A DNA stretch of 39,279 nt from Natrialbaceae archaeon (GCA_003559215.1 PWMF01000126.1:1-39279), one strand, 5' to 3'; shown: positions 23,954-33,076, counted from the first letter of the stretch. A program made the numbers and translations. Notes: generated by a model from the letters alone, not told the origin.

Positions 23954-25059
23954 CCGCGAGCGTGACCGAATCAGTCGAGGTCTCGTCGGAGGACGCGCGG
24001 AACCTGCTGGTCGATCTCGTTGCGATCCCCTCGCCGACGGACGAGGAACGGAGAGCCGCCGAACGGCTCGTCGAGTTCTTCGCGGCCAACGGTCGCGAGG
24101 CCTGGATCGACGAGGTCGGAAACGTCCGCGCGCCCGCGGACGACGCGGTTCTGCTGACCTCGCACGTCGATACGGTTCCCGGGGAGATCCCCGTCGAAGT
24201 ACGCCCGGCAGACGCCGAGGACGTCGAGGCGGAGGTCGCCGACGAGGAGGGCGAGGACGTCCTCTGGGGCCGGGGTAGCGTCGACGCCACGGGCCCGCTG
24301 GCTGCGATGGCGGTCGCCGCCGTCCGAACGGGGGTCTCGTTCGTCGGGGTCGTCGGCGAGGAGACCAGCTCCCGGGGCGCCCGACACCTGGTCGTCGACC
24401 GCGAGGAGCCCGACGCCGTGATCAACGGCGAACCGAGCGGCACGACCGGGATCACGCTGGGGTACCGGGGCTTTCTCTCCGGCACCTACGTCGCGACGAG
24501 TGAGTCGGGCCACACCTCCCGGCCCGAACCTAACGCGATCCAGCACGCCACCGAGTGGTGGACGAACGTCGAGGCTGCGTTCGAACACGACGAGTACACG
24601 CCCGTCTTCGAGCGGGTCACCGCCAAGCCGGTCGACATCGATGGCGGAATCAGCGAGGACGGCCTCTCCGTCGAGGCGACCCTCCAGGCCCAGCTGCGGA
24701 TCCCCCCGTCGCTGGACGCCGAATCGGTCCGCGAGACTGCCGAGGCCGAACTCGAGATCGGGACCGTCTCCTGGGCCGAGCCGATTCCGCCCGTGATGGA
24801 GAGCCCCCGAACGGAGGTCGCCCGCGCGTTCCGCGCGGCGATCCGCAAGGAGGGCTGTGACCCGCGGCTGCTCCGGAAGACCGGCACCAGCGACATGAAC
24901 CTCTACGCCGGCGAGTGGGGCTGTCCGATGGTCACGTACGGCCCGGGTAACTCCGACCTCGATCACGCGCCTGACGAGCGCCTCTCGCTTTCCGAGTTCG
25001 ACCGCTCGGTTGACGTGCTGACGAGAGTCGCAACGAACCTTCGCGGAGGCGAGGCGTAA
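23950..25059 (+). CDS. argE: LysW-ornithine hydrolase (M20 family, ArgE/LysK type)
   Basis: 369 residues. Zinc-peptidase motifs: SHVDTVPGEIP (first metal His and Asp), RGSVDATGPLAAM (bridging Asp), GEETSSRGAR (catalytic Glu), with GYRGFLSG in the lid and GTSDMNLYAGEWGCPMVTYGPGNSDLDHAPDERL at the C-terminal metal site. It releases ornithine and regenerates LysW, so no separate acetyltransferase is needed. ATGA overlap with argD and a TAATG overlap with argF. Confidence 0.93.
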   Translation: MTASVTESVEVSSEDARNLLVDLVAIPSPTDEERRAAERLVEFFAANGREAWIDEVGNVRAPADDAVLLTSHVDTVPGEIPVEVRPADAEDVEAEVADEEGEDVLWGRGSVDATGPLAAMAVAAVRTGVSFVGVVGEETSSRGARHLVVDREEPDAVINGEPSGTTGITLGYRGFLSGTYVATSESGHTSRPEPNAIQHATEWWTNVEAAFEHDEYTPVFERVTAKPVDIDGGISEDGLSVEATLQAQLRIPPSLDAESVRETAEAELEIGTVSWAEPIPPVMESPRTEVARAFRAAIRKEGCDPRLLRKTGTSDMNLYAGEWGCPMVTYGPGNSDLDHAPDERLSLSEFDRSVDVLTRVATNLRGGEA

Positions 25060-25970
25060 TGGGCGACCCGCGTCACTTCCTCGAGATCGACGACCTCTCC
25101 AAGGAGGAGCTGGCGACGGTGCTCGAGCGCGCGGCGGCGTACAAACGCGCCCAGGAGAACGGCGAGGACCACGCCGACCTCGAGGACCGAACGCTGGGAA
25201 TGATCTTTCAGAAGCCGAGCACTCGAACTCGAGTCTCCTTCGAAACCGGGATGACTCAGTTGGGCGGGCACGCCATCTTCCTGGGCGCCGACGACATCCA
25301 GCTCGGCCGTGGCGAACCCCTCAAAGATACCTCGCGAACGCTGTCTCGCTACGTCGACGTCGTGATGGCGCGGCTGTTCAAACACGAGAACGTCGAGGTA
25401 CTCGCGAAGTACGCGTCGGTTCCTATCGTCAACGGACTCACGGACGACGCTCACCCCTGCCAGACGCTCGCGGATCTGCTGACGATCCGCGAGGAAATGG
25501 GCGGATTCGAGGGCGTCTCGGCGGCCTGGGTCGGGGACGGCAACAACGTCGCCCAGTCGTTCGTGATCGGTGCCGCGTTGACCGACGTCGATCTGACCGT
25601 CGCGACGCCGGAGGGGTACGGGATCGACGACGCCGTCCTCGAGCGCGCCCGCGAACTCGGCGGCGATCCGACGACGACGACCGATCCCGTCGACGCGGTC
25701 GCGGACGCAGACGTCGTCTACACCGACGTCTGGACCAGCATGGGCCAGGAGGACGAGTACGACGTTCGAATGGACGCCTTCGAGGGGTTCCAGGTCTGCT
25801 CGGAGCTACTCGAGGGCGCGAACGACGCCTCGGTGATGCACTGTCTGCCCGCCCACCGCGGCGAGGAGATCACCGACGACGTCATCGAGAGCGAGCGCTC
25901 GATCGTCTTCGACCAGGCCGAGAACCGGCTTCACGCCCAAAAGGCGCTGTTGAGTTGGCTGCTCGAGTAG
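25059..25970 (+). CDS. argF: Ornithine carbamoyltransferase
   Basis: 303 residues. The carbamoyl phosphate motif STRTRVSFE, the site DDAHPCQTLADLLT, WVGDGNNVAQSF and the C-terminal HCLPAHRGEEITDDV define an OTCase rather than an aspartate enzyme. It makes citrulline from ornithine and carbamoyl phosphate, feeding ArgG. Last gene of the operon; its ATG shares one base with the argE stop codon. Its stop is 17 bases from the convergent membrane-protein gene. Confidence 0.96.
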   Translation: MGDPRHFLEIDDLSKEELATVLERAAAYKRAQENGEDHADLEDRTLGMIFQKPSTRTRVSFETGMTQLGGHAIFLGADDIQLGRGEPLKDTSRTLSRYVDVVMARLFKHENVEVLAKYASVPIVNGLTDDAHPCQTLADLLTIREEMGGFEGVSAAWVGDGNNVAQSFVIGAALTDVDLTVATPEGYGIDDAVLERARELGGDPTTTTDPVDAVADADVVYTDVWTSMGQEDEYDVRMDAFEGFQVCSELLEGANDASVMHCLPAHRGEEITDDVIESERSIVFDQAENRLHAQKALLSWLLE

Positions 25971-25987
25971 CCAGTGTTCACTCTCTG

Positions 25988-26458
25988 CTAGCGCTCGAGG
26001 AACGCGTACGCCACGCCGAGGACGACACCGTAGACGGCGTGGCCCACGAGACTTCCGACGTCCACGTTCGGCAGCGGCGGTGCCATCGGGAAACCGACGA
26101 CCGAGAGCCAGATCGGCATGACGATAACCGCGAGGCCGATCCAGACGACGACGCCGTAGGCGAGGCCGAGCACGGTGGTTCGGACGACTCCGCGCTGGGA
26201 CTGACCCGTGACCGTGAGCACGGTAGCGAAGACGACCCCGAGCACTGCGCCGTGGGAGACGTGGATGATCCAGCCGACGAGTCCGCCTTCGAGACCGTAC
26301 ATCGCCGGGATCCCCATCTCGAGCATCGCGGGCATCTGCACCGCCATCAGTGCGCCGAAAGCGATCGCGCCGGCGATCCCGCCGACGACGCCGGCCTGCC
26401 AGGACTCGAGTGCGGTCCCGGTTCGTTCGGTAGTTCGAGTTCGTACTTTGGATGCCAT
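25988..26458 (-). CDS. Four-helix membrane protein of unknown function
   Basis: 156 residues. After a basic N-terminus (SKVRTRTTERTG) come about four hydrophobic helices (about 20-38, 50-75, 85-112, 130-152), rich in Gly, Ala and Val, with His in WIIHVSHGAVLG and VGSLVGHAVYGVVLG repeating a similar pattern, which suggests an internal duplication. Similar haloarchaeal proteins are often labelled histidine kinase without support, and nothing here is kinase-like. The ATG at 26458 is preferred to one 16 codons upstream, which adds an unhydrophobic tail. Divergent from the next gene. Confidence 0.75.
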   Translation of the reverse strand: MASKVRTRTTERTGTALESWQAGVVGGIAGAIAFGALMAVQMPAMLEMGIPAMYGLEGGLVGWIIHVSHGAVLGVVFATVLTVTGQSQRGVVRTTVLGLAYGVVVWIGLAVIVMPIWLSVVGFPMAPPLPNVDVGSLVGHAVYGVVLGVAYAFLER

Positions 26459-26588
26459 ATGGTACCAGTAGACTCGAGGGTGTGTAGCAGTATCTCGGTC
26501 TGGCACCAGCGACGCACGGGCGTCGAACCGACCGTGAGGACGGTCGGGACGCGAAGGTTCTTTGACCGTGCTCGTGCAGTTCGTACTA

Positions 26589-26837
26589 ATGACCGATCCG
26601 CTTCGTATCGCTGCAGGTGACCTCGAAGCCGACGCGATTCTCGAGGCGATTCAGGACGGTCGGCGGGTCGTCGTCAGCATAACGACTTTGGGTGACGAAC
26701 ACGAGGTCACACTTCGATACGACGGCTCGGTGTACTACTGCGATACGCCGACGCGGCTGCATCGCCACGAGAGCGAACGCGAGATGCGCACCTGCATCAC
26801 GAACATGGGGTACGATGCGTCGCCGTCCGGAGAGTAA
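26589..26837 (+). CDS. Small conserved-looking acidic protein
   Basis: 82 residues, beginning MTDPLRIAAGDLEADAILEA. It has a helix, then beta strands (RRVVVSITTLGDEHEVTLRY, GSVYYCDTPTRLH), suggesting a small alpha/beta fold. CDT and the later MRTCITNMGY carry one Cys each; with HRHE this could be metal binding but the spacing is not a standard motif. Stop is 34 bases before the next gene, and a separate TATA-like box sits in between, so co-transcription is not certain. Confidence 0.7.
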   Translation: MTDPLRIAAGDLEADAILEAIQDGRRVVVSITTLGDEHEVTLRYDGSVYYCDTPTRLHRHESEREMRTCITNMGYDASPSGE

Positions 26838-26871
26838 GCGGTTCTTTTACGCACGAGGTCGTAGGGGGCGT

Positions 26872-27249
26872 ATGGCGCCCGATCCCGAACACCGCCTCGG
26901 CGAACTGATGGAATCGTCGAACCCGTCGTTCGAGACGGTGATGAGCTGCGTCTTCGGGATCGAGCCCCACGAGACGCGGACCTACCTCGCGCTCGTCGAT
27001 CGACCCGGGAGTACGATCGACGAACTCGAGGGCCCGCTCGAACGCGACCGGAGCACGATCAACCGTGCGATGACGACGCTGTACGAACGCGGGCTGGTTC
27101 GGCGCGATCGGCGCCTCTTGGACGGCGGCGGCTACGTCTACCAGTACACCGCCGTCGCGCTGCCGGAAGTCAAGCTGATGCTTCACGAATCCCTCGATCT
27201 CTGGACGGAGATGGTCCACGACGTGATCGACGGTTTCGCCAGCGAGTGA
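26872..27249 (+). CDS. Winged-helix regulator (TrmB-like)
   Basis: 125 residues. A helix-turn-helix is clear in ETRTYLALVDRPGSTIDELE (helices 1-2) and RDRSTINRAMTTLYERGLVRR (recognition helix and wing), with a wing continued by LDGGGYVYQYTAVAL. There is no ligand domain, only a short C-terminal helix (EMVHDVIDGF) probably for dimerisation. A TTTTAC box at about 26845-26850 lies 22-27 bases before the ATG. Its regulon is unknown; adjacent genes include thrC, which starts 81 bases downstream on the same strand. Confidence 0.85.
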   Translation: MAPDPEHRLGELMESSNPSFETVMSCVFGIEPHETRTYLALVDRPGSTIDELEGPLERDRSTINRAMTTLYERGLVRRDRRLLDGGGYVYQYTAVALPEVKLMLHESLDLWTEMVHDVIDGFASE

Positions 27250-27330
27250 TCGCTCGTTCGATCACCTCGATCGGTGGCAGCGTTCACAGCAATCAGCCCA
27301 CTTTTCTCCGTCGCCTCCCACGTTCCGGTA

Positions 27331-28608
27331 ATGAGTCTCAGCCTCTCCGCGGAGAAGCCGGCCGTTCCTGACGACGCGGCCGACGGCGCCTGGCTCGAGT
27401 GTATCGACTGCGGCGAGACGTTCGCCCCCTTCGCGGACGTTCGCTACACCTGCGACGCCTGTGATGGGCTGCTCGAGGTCCGCTACGCCGACCTCCCGAC
27501 GTTTGACGACTTCGAGGGCCGAGGGGTCTGGCGCTACGCCGACGCCTTGCCGCTCGAGTCGGGAGTCACCACCCAGGAAGGTGCGACGCCGCTGTATGAA
27601 GTCCCGCGACTCGAGGACGATCTCGGCCTCGAGGCGCTGCGGATCAAACACGAGGGGATGAACCCCACGGGCTCGTTCAAGGACCGCGGGATGACGGTCG
27701 GCGTCGCCGTCGCGAAGGAACTCGGCGTCGACCGACTCGCCTGCGCGTCGACGGGGAACACGAGCGCCGCGCTGGCGGCCTACGGCTCTCGTGGCGGAAT
27801 GCAGACGCTCGTGCTCCTTCCGGCAGGCAAGGTCGCCGCGGGCAAGGTCGCCCAGGCGAGTCTCCACGGCGCCCGCATCCTCGAGGTCGACGGCAACTTC
27901 GACGCTTGTCTCGACATCGTCCAGGAGCTCGCGGCCGAGGGTGAGGCCTACCTGCTGAACTCGCTGAACCCCTTCCGACTCGAGGGTCAGAAGACGATCG
28001 GCCTCGAGATCCTCGAGGCGTTCCGCGACGACTACGACGCGTTCCCCGATCGAATCGTCCTCCCGGTGGGCAACGCGGGCAACACCGCGGCGCTGTACAA
28101 AGCGTTCCGTGAACTCCTCCAAGCCGGCGCGATCGACCGCGAGGACGTACCGAAGCTCACCGGCGTCCAGGCCGAGGGTGCCGCGCCGATGGTCGAAGCA
28201 GTCGAGAACGGCGGGGACGAGGTTCGGCGCTGGGACGACGTCGAGACTCGCGCGACGGCGATCCGGATCGGGAACCCGGTCAACGCTCCCAAGGCTCTGC
28301 CCGGCATCCGCGAGACTGGGGGGACGGCAATCGCCGTCTCCGACGAGGAAATTACCGAGGCCCAGCGGGACCTCGCCGGTGAAGGCGTCGGCGTCGAACC
28401 GGCCTCCGCGGCCTCGGTCGCCGGCCTGCGGAAACTCCGCACGGAGGGGATCGTCACCGAGGACGAACGGGTCGCCTGTCTCACGACCGGCCATCTGCTC
28501 AAAGACCCCGACGCGGCGGCTGCTGCAGGCGACGAACCCGAACCGGTCCCAGCGACGACCGAGGGCGTGCTCGAGCATCTCGCCAGCGAGAGCCGGTCAG
28601 GACGGTAG
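27331..28608 (+). CDS. thrC: Threonine synthase
   Basis: 425 residues. A zinc ribbon (Cys24, Cys27, Cys41, Cys44) at the N-terminus is typical of the archaeal enzyme, then NPTGSFKDRGM with Lys117 for PLP, STGNTSAALAAYGSRGGM (phosphate contacts) and LPVGNAGNTAALYKAF. It converts O-phosphohomoserine to threonine. The ATG at 27331 is chosen over an upstream one at 27274 because the 19 extra residues (MAAFTAISPLF and more) are hydrophobic and not conserved in kind. The C-terminus from about 385 is Asp/Ala/Glu-rich, as usual for halophiles. Confidence 0.93.
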   Translation: MSLSLSAEKPAVPDDAADGAWLECIDCGETFAPFADVRYTCDACDGLLEVRYADLPTFDDFEGRGVWRYADALPLESGVTTQEGATPLYEVPRLEDDLGLEALRIKHEGMNPTGSFKDRGMTVGVAVAKELGVDRLACASTGNTSAALAAYGSRGGMQTLVLLPAGKVAAGKVAQASLHGARILEVDGNFDACLDIVQELAAEGEAYLLNSLNPFRLEGQKTIGLEILEAFRDDYDAFPDRIVLPVGNAGNTAALYKAFRELLQAGAIDREDVPKLTGVQAEGAAPMVEAVENGGDEVRRWDDVETRATAIRIGNPVNAPKALPGIRETGGTAIAVSDEEITEAQRDLAGEGVGVEPASAASVAGLRKLRTEGIVTEDERVACLTTGHLLKDPDAAAAAGDEPEPVPATTEGVLEHLASESRSGR

Positions 28609-28744
28609 CTCCGCCGTTTTCGATCAGCTGGCAACGGACCGGTTCGAACGGAACCCAGGATTAATTCCATACATTTTTAGAGGATATCTTATATTTTAAG
28701 TAGCAGGAAGCGTCATAGTCTCTCCTAGCTGGTGAATATAACCA
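28609..28744 (+). promoter_or_regulatory. AT-rich promoter region of the TFB gene
   Basis: The stretch 28661-28744 is unusually AT-rich (ATTAATTCC, ATTTTTAGAGG, ATATCTTATATTTTAAG). TATATTTTAAG near 28688-28700 and GAATATAAC near 28733 are TATA-like, so more than one start site is possible. Confidence 0.5.
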
Positions 28745-29635
28745 ATGGCTGCAGACGATTCGAACGGGTGCTGTTCCGAGTGCGGCGGACGACTGCGGAT
28801 GACGGAAACCGAGCGTATCTGCGAGGAATGTGGACTCGTCTCCGGAGAGGACGCGATCGACCGCGGACCCGAGTGGCGAACGTTCGACGACGGCCCCGAC
28901 CGACGTCGAACCGGCGCACCGTTGACGCGGTCACGACACGACCGCGGGCTCTCGACCGAGATCGGCTACGGAACCGGCTCCCGCTCTCGTCTAACTGGCC
29001 GCAAACGGCGCCAGATCGCCCGACTTCGCCGGGAACACAACCGTGCTCGCATCTCCACGAAGGCCGACCGAAACCAGGTGTACGGGTTCACCGAGATCAA
29101 ACGGGTCAACGCGTTGCTCTCGCTTCCTGACTCCGTTAGAGAACAGGCCTGTTCGCTCTTCAAATCGGCTCAGTCCGAGGGGCTGCTTCAGGGGCGGTCG
29201 ATCGAGGGGTTCGCCGCGGCCGCGATCTATGCCACCTGTCGGATCAACTCCTTCGCCAGAACGATCGACGAGATCGTCGCGGTCGCCCGGGCCGATGACG
29301 CCGAACTCAAGGCCGCCTACGACGCGTTGAACCGCGACCTCGAGCTACCGACTGGACCGATCGACCCGACACAGTACCTGCCGCGGTTCGCCTCGAAGCT
29401 CGATCTCGAGACGGCCGTCGAGAATCGAGCCCGCGAGCACGCGACGACGTTGCTCGAGAACGGCGCAGTCGGCGGTCGGAATCCCAGCGGCGTCGCTGCA
29501 GCCTGTTTGTACAAGGCCGCCGACGAGCGCGAGGAGTGGCCGTCGGTGACCCAGGTCGACGCGGCCGACGTGGCCGACGTCGCGCCCGCGACGATCCGTT
29601 CGACGGCTATCGAGATCGACGAACAAAGGCGGTAG
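28745..29635 (+). CDS. tfb: Transcription initiation factor IIB (TFB)
   Basis: 296 residues. N-terminal zinc ribbon with Cys10/Cys13 and Cys26/Cys29 (CSEC, CEEC), then the B-reader/linker (GPEWRTFDDGPD through GYGTGSRSRLTGRKRRQ) and two cyclin-like repeats (about 104-195 and 198-290). It recruits RNA polymerase to TATA-bound TBP. Haloarchaea have several TFB paralogues with different promoter preference; length here is a little below the 310-330 usual for them, with the C-terminal end (IRSTAIEIDEQRR) slightly short. Which paralogue it is cannot be told. Its stop is 12 bases from the convergent MCM stop. Confidence 0.92.
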   Translation: MAADDSNGCCSECGGRLRMTETERICEECGLVSGEDAIDRGPEWRTFDDGPDRRRTGAPLTRSRHDRGLSTEIGYGTGSRSRLTGRKRRQIARLRREHNRARISTKADRNQVYGFTEIKRVNALLSLPDSVREQACSLFKSAQSEGLLQGRSIEGFAAAAIYATCRINSFARTIDEIVAVARADDAELKAAYDALNRDLELPTGPIDPTQYLPRFASKLDLETAVENRAREHATTLLENGAVGGRNPSGVAAACLYKAADEREEWPSVTQVDAADVADVAPATIRSTAIEIDEQRR

Positions 29636-29647
29636 CGTCCGCGGGCG

Positions 29648-32293
29648 CTACGTCGTTCGAAGCGTATCCGTACTCGGTTCGTAGACCTCGCCCTTCTGTT
29701 TGAGCTTGTCGATCTCGTGTTCGGCCTTCGACTCGTCCATGCCGATCTCGTCGGCACGCTCGAGGACGATGTCGACCGGCGCACCCTCGTCGTACTCCTC
29801 CTCGATGTCGCTGATCAGCCCCTTGATGTTCTTGATCCGATCCCGTTGGGACTTCGAGGTGCCGGCCTCGACGATGTCGGCGTCGAACTCCCCGGTTTCG
29901 GGATCGACGCCGATGTCCTGCAGACACGAACGGACGATCTCGACGACCTGCTCGGCGTCACGCTGCTCGACCGTATCGGAGAGCCGAACGCGGGCGCTAG
30001 CCTCGGATAAGCGGACGAGTGCCTCGAGCTTTCGGGCCGTAACCGGTACCGGGGCGTCCTCGTCGGTCCCCTTGGCGCGAAGATCGACGTAGAAGTCCCG
30101 GATCGTCTCTCTGGCCTCCTCGGTCATCCGCGGGTGGCAGTTCTGTTTCGCGTAGGCGATATACTTCCGGAGGAGTTCGGCGTCGATGACGGGATCGACC
30201 TGCTCGGTCATCTCCTCGATCTCCTCTTCGCTGACCTCGAGGCTAGTCATCTCCTCGCGCTGGGTCGTCAGCTCCCCCGCGTAGTTCGTCGTCAGGATGT
30301 GTTCGGCGAGGTTCTTGTCCTTCTCCTCGTCGGGCTGGTCCGTAACGGTGAAGATCAGGTCGAACCGCGAAATGAGGGCCGGCTCGAGGTCGATCTGCTC
30401 GCCGATCGGCTCGTACTGGTCGAACCGGCCGTACTTGGGGTTGGCCGCCCCCAGCAGCGAACAGCGGGACTTGAGCGTGGCGTTGATGCCGGCCTTCGAG
30501 ACCGAGATCCGCTGTTGCTCGAGGGCCTCGTGCATGGCCGAACGGTCCTCCGAGCGCATCTTGTCGAGTTCGTCGACCGCCGCGATCCCCTGGTCGGCGA
30601 GGACAAGCGCACCGGCCTCGAGGGTCCACTGCTGGCCGTCGCCGAAGTCGTCGCGAACAGCAGCCGCAGTAAGCCCCGCGCTGGAGCTGCCTTTACCGGA
30701 TGTATAGACAGAACGGGGAGCGATGTTCTGAATATATCCGAGCATCTGGGAGTTGTGCGAGATAATGCCGTTCGAAACGTAATTGTGCGTTCCCTCGATC
30801 TCCAGATCGTACACCCAGTCATAGTCGGAATCGGTCGTCTCGATAGAGCTGACCTGATCAGTTACAGCGCTCGTAGATGCAGCTGTTCCTCCGTCAGTGA
30901 GGATGGGCGCTGTGTTCGTCGTCGACTGATCGACTGTGTTCGCACTGCTCGTCGTCACAGCGATCGGATCTCCGACCGAGAGTTCGTCGGTACGGACTGC
31001 CCGATAGCCGTCAGTAACACGGACGAACAACGGGTGGGACGGCGTCACCTCGAGCTTGCGCCCGCTCGAAGTCCGAATCCGATACATCTGATCGGGTGCC
31101 TCACGCTTCCAGACCTTCGTCGCCCGCTGTGGGGCGATCGAACCGTCGTCCTGCAGCGACGGCACTTCGAGATCGATCTCGTCGTACCACCCGTCGTCGA
31201 TCGGTTTCGGGTCCTCGAGGTTCGCCTCGACGAGGTCACGGATCGGGACGTCGCGTCCGTCTGCGAGTGTCACCTTCGTGTCTCCGCGGACGCACTTCCC
31301 GGTACCCGGGTCCCCGATCAGCAGCATATGCAGGTCACCACGGATCCTCGAGCCGTCGGGCAACTGCTTGGTCACGCCCGAGAACAGTTGCAGGATCATC
31401 GCGAGCTTCTCCTGCTCGTAGCCGTAGATCGAGGGCGCGATCGAGCCGATCATCTGCTCGTAGATGTCATCGCTCGAGGAGAGCCGGACGATCTCCGCTT
31501 TGTCCTCCTCGGTGATGTCCATGTCCTCGAACTGCTCCTCGTCGATGTCGACGGACATGCCTTCCATGTAGAAGTCGAAGACGGGTGACTTGTCCTGGCC
31601 GTCGCCCTGTTGCTCGAGCCGGAGCACGCCGGTCGTGGAGACGTGGTCGCCGGGGGTCACCTCACCGGTGATGTCGTCCTCGACGTGGACGTCGAGCGAT
31701 TGGGGCGTTTCTCCGCCCCTGAGGCCCTCGGGACTCTCCTGAATGCGAAGCTTCTGGGAGTCGACGAACTCCGACTGGTCGAAGTTCACGCGGAAGGGGC
31801 CCTGGCGTTCACAGCCCTGACACTCGTGGGGCTCCTGGAAGTCGCCACTGGACTGGGGGACTCGAGTGAGGGTTCCACACAGTTGGCACTCGAAGGCGGC
31901 CTCTTCGATCTTCGGGCGAACGTCGGTTGCCTTTCGGACGATCCCTCGAGCCTGCACGAGGGAGTTCATGTCGCGGGCGCGGATGTCCCGGATCTCGGGC
32001 GACTCCGTCTCGGGGAGGTTCCGAACCCGGACGTGGGCCTGGCCGAGGCTGACGTCGATCGGGAGGTCGTACAGCCGCAGGGCCTCCTCGGCGTAGCGCT
32101 GAAGCTGTTCGGGCTGGGCGAGGAAGTCGTCTGCCAAGTTCGGATCGTACCGATAGAGGTCCTGCCAGTCGACGTGGAGCGATCGCTGTTCGTTGGGGTA
32201 CTGCTGCGCAAGCTGCTTGATTTCGTTGTCGTAGTAGTTGCGGAAGAACTGCTCGAAGGAGTCGACGAGTTCAGAATTTCCCGCTTGCGCCAT
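29648..32293 (-). CDS. mcm: MCM replicative helicase, interrupted by an intein
   Basis: 881 codons; without the intein 700 residues, the usual size. Extein features are the N-terminal A domain, a zinc finger (CQLC, CQGC), OB fold, Walker A GDPGTGK interrupted after Lys333, then SQMLGYIQ, Walker B LVLADQGIAAVDELDKM, the arginine finger SRFDLIF and a C-terminal winged helix (about 810-881). It is the hexameric helicase unwinding DNA at the fork. The intein (residues 334-514) splits the motif exactly between the K and S of GK-S, a site used in many archaeal MCM genes. Start ATG at 32293 gives the standard N-terminus. Convergent with tfb. Confidence 0.95.
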   Translation of the reverse strand: MAQAGNSELVDSFEQFFRNYYDNEIKQLAQQYPNEQRSLHVDWQDLYRYDPNLADDFLAQPEQLQRYAEEALRLYDLPIDVSLGQAHVRVRNLPETESPEIRDIRARDMNSLVQARGIVRKATDVRPKIEEAAFECQLCGTLTRVPQSSGDFQEPHECQGCERQGPFRVNFDQSEFVDSQKLRIQESPEGLRGGETPQSLDVHVEDDITGEVTPGDHVSTTGVLRLEQQGDGQDKSPVFDFYMEGMSVDIDEEQFEDMDITEEDKAEIVRLSSSDDIYEQMIGSIAPSIYGYEQEKLAMILQLFSGVTKQLPDGSRIRGDLHMLLIGDPGTGKCVRGDTKVTLADGRDVPIRDLVEANLEDPKPIDDGWYDEIDLEVPSLQDDGSIAPQRATKVWKREAPDQMYRIRTSSGRKLEVTPSHPLFVRVTDGYRAVRTDELSVGDPIAVTTSSANTVDQSTTNTAPILTDGGTAASTSAVTDQVSSIETTDSDYDWVYDLEIEGTHNYVSNGIISHNSQMLGYIQNIAPRSVYTSGKGSSSAGLTAAAVRDDFGDGQQWTLEAGALVLADQGIAAVDELDKMRSEDRSAMHEALEQQRISVSKAGINATLKSRCSLLGAANPKYGRFDQYEPIGEQIDLEPALISRFDLIFTVTDQPDEEKDKNLAEHILTTNYAGELTTQREEMTSLEVSEEEIEEMTEQVDPVIDAELLRKYIAYAKQNCHPRMTEEARETIRDFYVDLRAKGTDEDAPVPVTARKLEALVRLSEASARVRLSDTVEQRDAEQVVEIVRSCLQDIGVDPETGEFDADIVEAGTSKSQRDRIKNIKGLISDIEEEYDEGAPVDIVLERADEIGMDESKAEHEIDKLKQKGEVYEPSTDTLRTT
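30752..31294 (-). other. Mini-intein within MCM (181 residues)
   Basis: The insert starts with Cys (CVRGDTKVTL, block A) and ends with NYVSNG...IISHN (blocks F and G), and the next extein residue is Ser. Block B is GRKLEVTPSHPLFV with T-x-x-H. Between block B and F, where an endonuclease normally lies, there are only about 65 residues, largely Ser, Thr, Asp and Ala (TTSSANTVDQSTTNTAPILT), with no LAGLIDADG motif. All residues needed for splicing are present, so it should splice out to rebuild the Walker A motif. It cannot home by itself. Confidence 0.93.
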
Positions 32294-32380
32294 TGCACTC
32301 TCGTAGGGTCGCCATCGTGTATAAATGGTCGCAAAGCGGACCGAAACTGATCGCGATCGGCGACTCGAGCGACCGTGGTC

Positions 32381-33076
32381 TCACCCTCGGCTCGAGCCGA
32401 ACGGCGTGTCGTCGACCGCCCGCTCGTCCGGGCCGTCTGCCGTCTCCGAGCCGAGTTCGTCTACGGAGACGCCGAGCGTCGCGATCGACCGGACGGCTTC
32501 CTCGACGGTGATGTCGACGTCGTAGACGTTTTCGGCCGAGACGTGCATCACGTACCCGTTCGTTGTCGGATTTGGCCCCAGCGGAACCATGATCGTCATC
32601 ATTTCTCCGTCCCCGACGGTTTCTTCGATCTCCGGCGGGGTGTCTGCCGTCAGAAAGCCAAACATGTACGCGTCGTCGTGGGGGAACTCGACGAGTTTGA
32701 CCTCTTTGAACTGGTCCGTCTCGTCGTCGACGAGGATGTCACTCGCCCGCCGGACGCTCTCGTAGAGTGTGCTTACGCCGGGAATCGTCTCCATCGTCGC
32801 ATGAACTCGTTTCGAGAGGTGTTTCCCTGGAGTGTGCTCGGCGATGAACCCGATCACGAGGAAGAACCCGACCAGCGACGCCAGTGTCGTCAACTGGATG
32901 ACGATTCGGGGTGGTTCGTTCGGCCAGGCGTACTGCACGCCGGCGACGATCGGCGAGAGAATTCCGAGGACGAAATCGGTAACGACGAGCAACACGAGCA
33001 GCGTCACGACGAGCGGGATCGTCAGGATAATACCGTTGACGAGCCAGCGTTTCGGCCGTTCGGAGACCGCTACCAT
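32381..33076 (-). CDS. DUF502 family membrane protein
   Basis: 231 residues. Two hydrophobic helices (about 11-34 and 54-76) are followed by a conserved soluble part: KHLSKRVHATMETIPGVSTLYESVR (the family's best-known segment), FKEVKLVEFPHDDAYMFGFLTAD, MMTIMVPLGPNPTTNGYVMHV. DUF502 proteins occur in bacteria and archaea and their function is unknown. The C-terminal tail (about 200-231) is acidic and poorly conserved in form. ATG at 33076 chosen; a TTG three codons upstream is possible. Upstream is short and GC-rich. Confidence 0.85.
   Translation of the reverse strand: MVAVSERPKRWLVNGIILTIPLVVTLLVLLVVTDFVLGILSPIVAGVQYAWPNEPPRIVIQLTTLASLVGFFLVIGFIAEHTPGKHLSKRVHATMETIPGVSTLYESVRRASDILVDDETDQFKEVKLVEFPHDDAYMFGFLTADTPPEIEETVGDGEMMTIMVPLGPNPTTNGYVMHVSAENVYDVDITVEEAVRSIATLGVSVDELGSETADGPDERAVDDTPFGSSRG

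Noticed and set aside
29635..29648. Operator or RNA between tfb and mcm stops
   Set aside because: Only 12 bases separate the two convergent genes; nothing but the two ends fits there.
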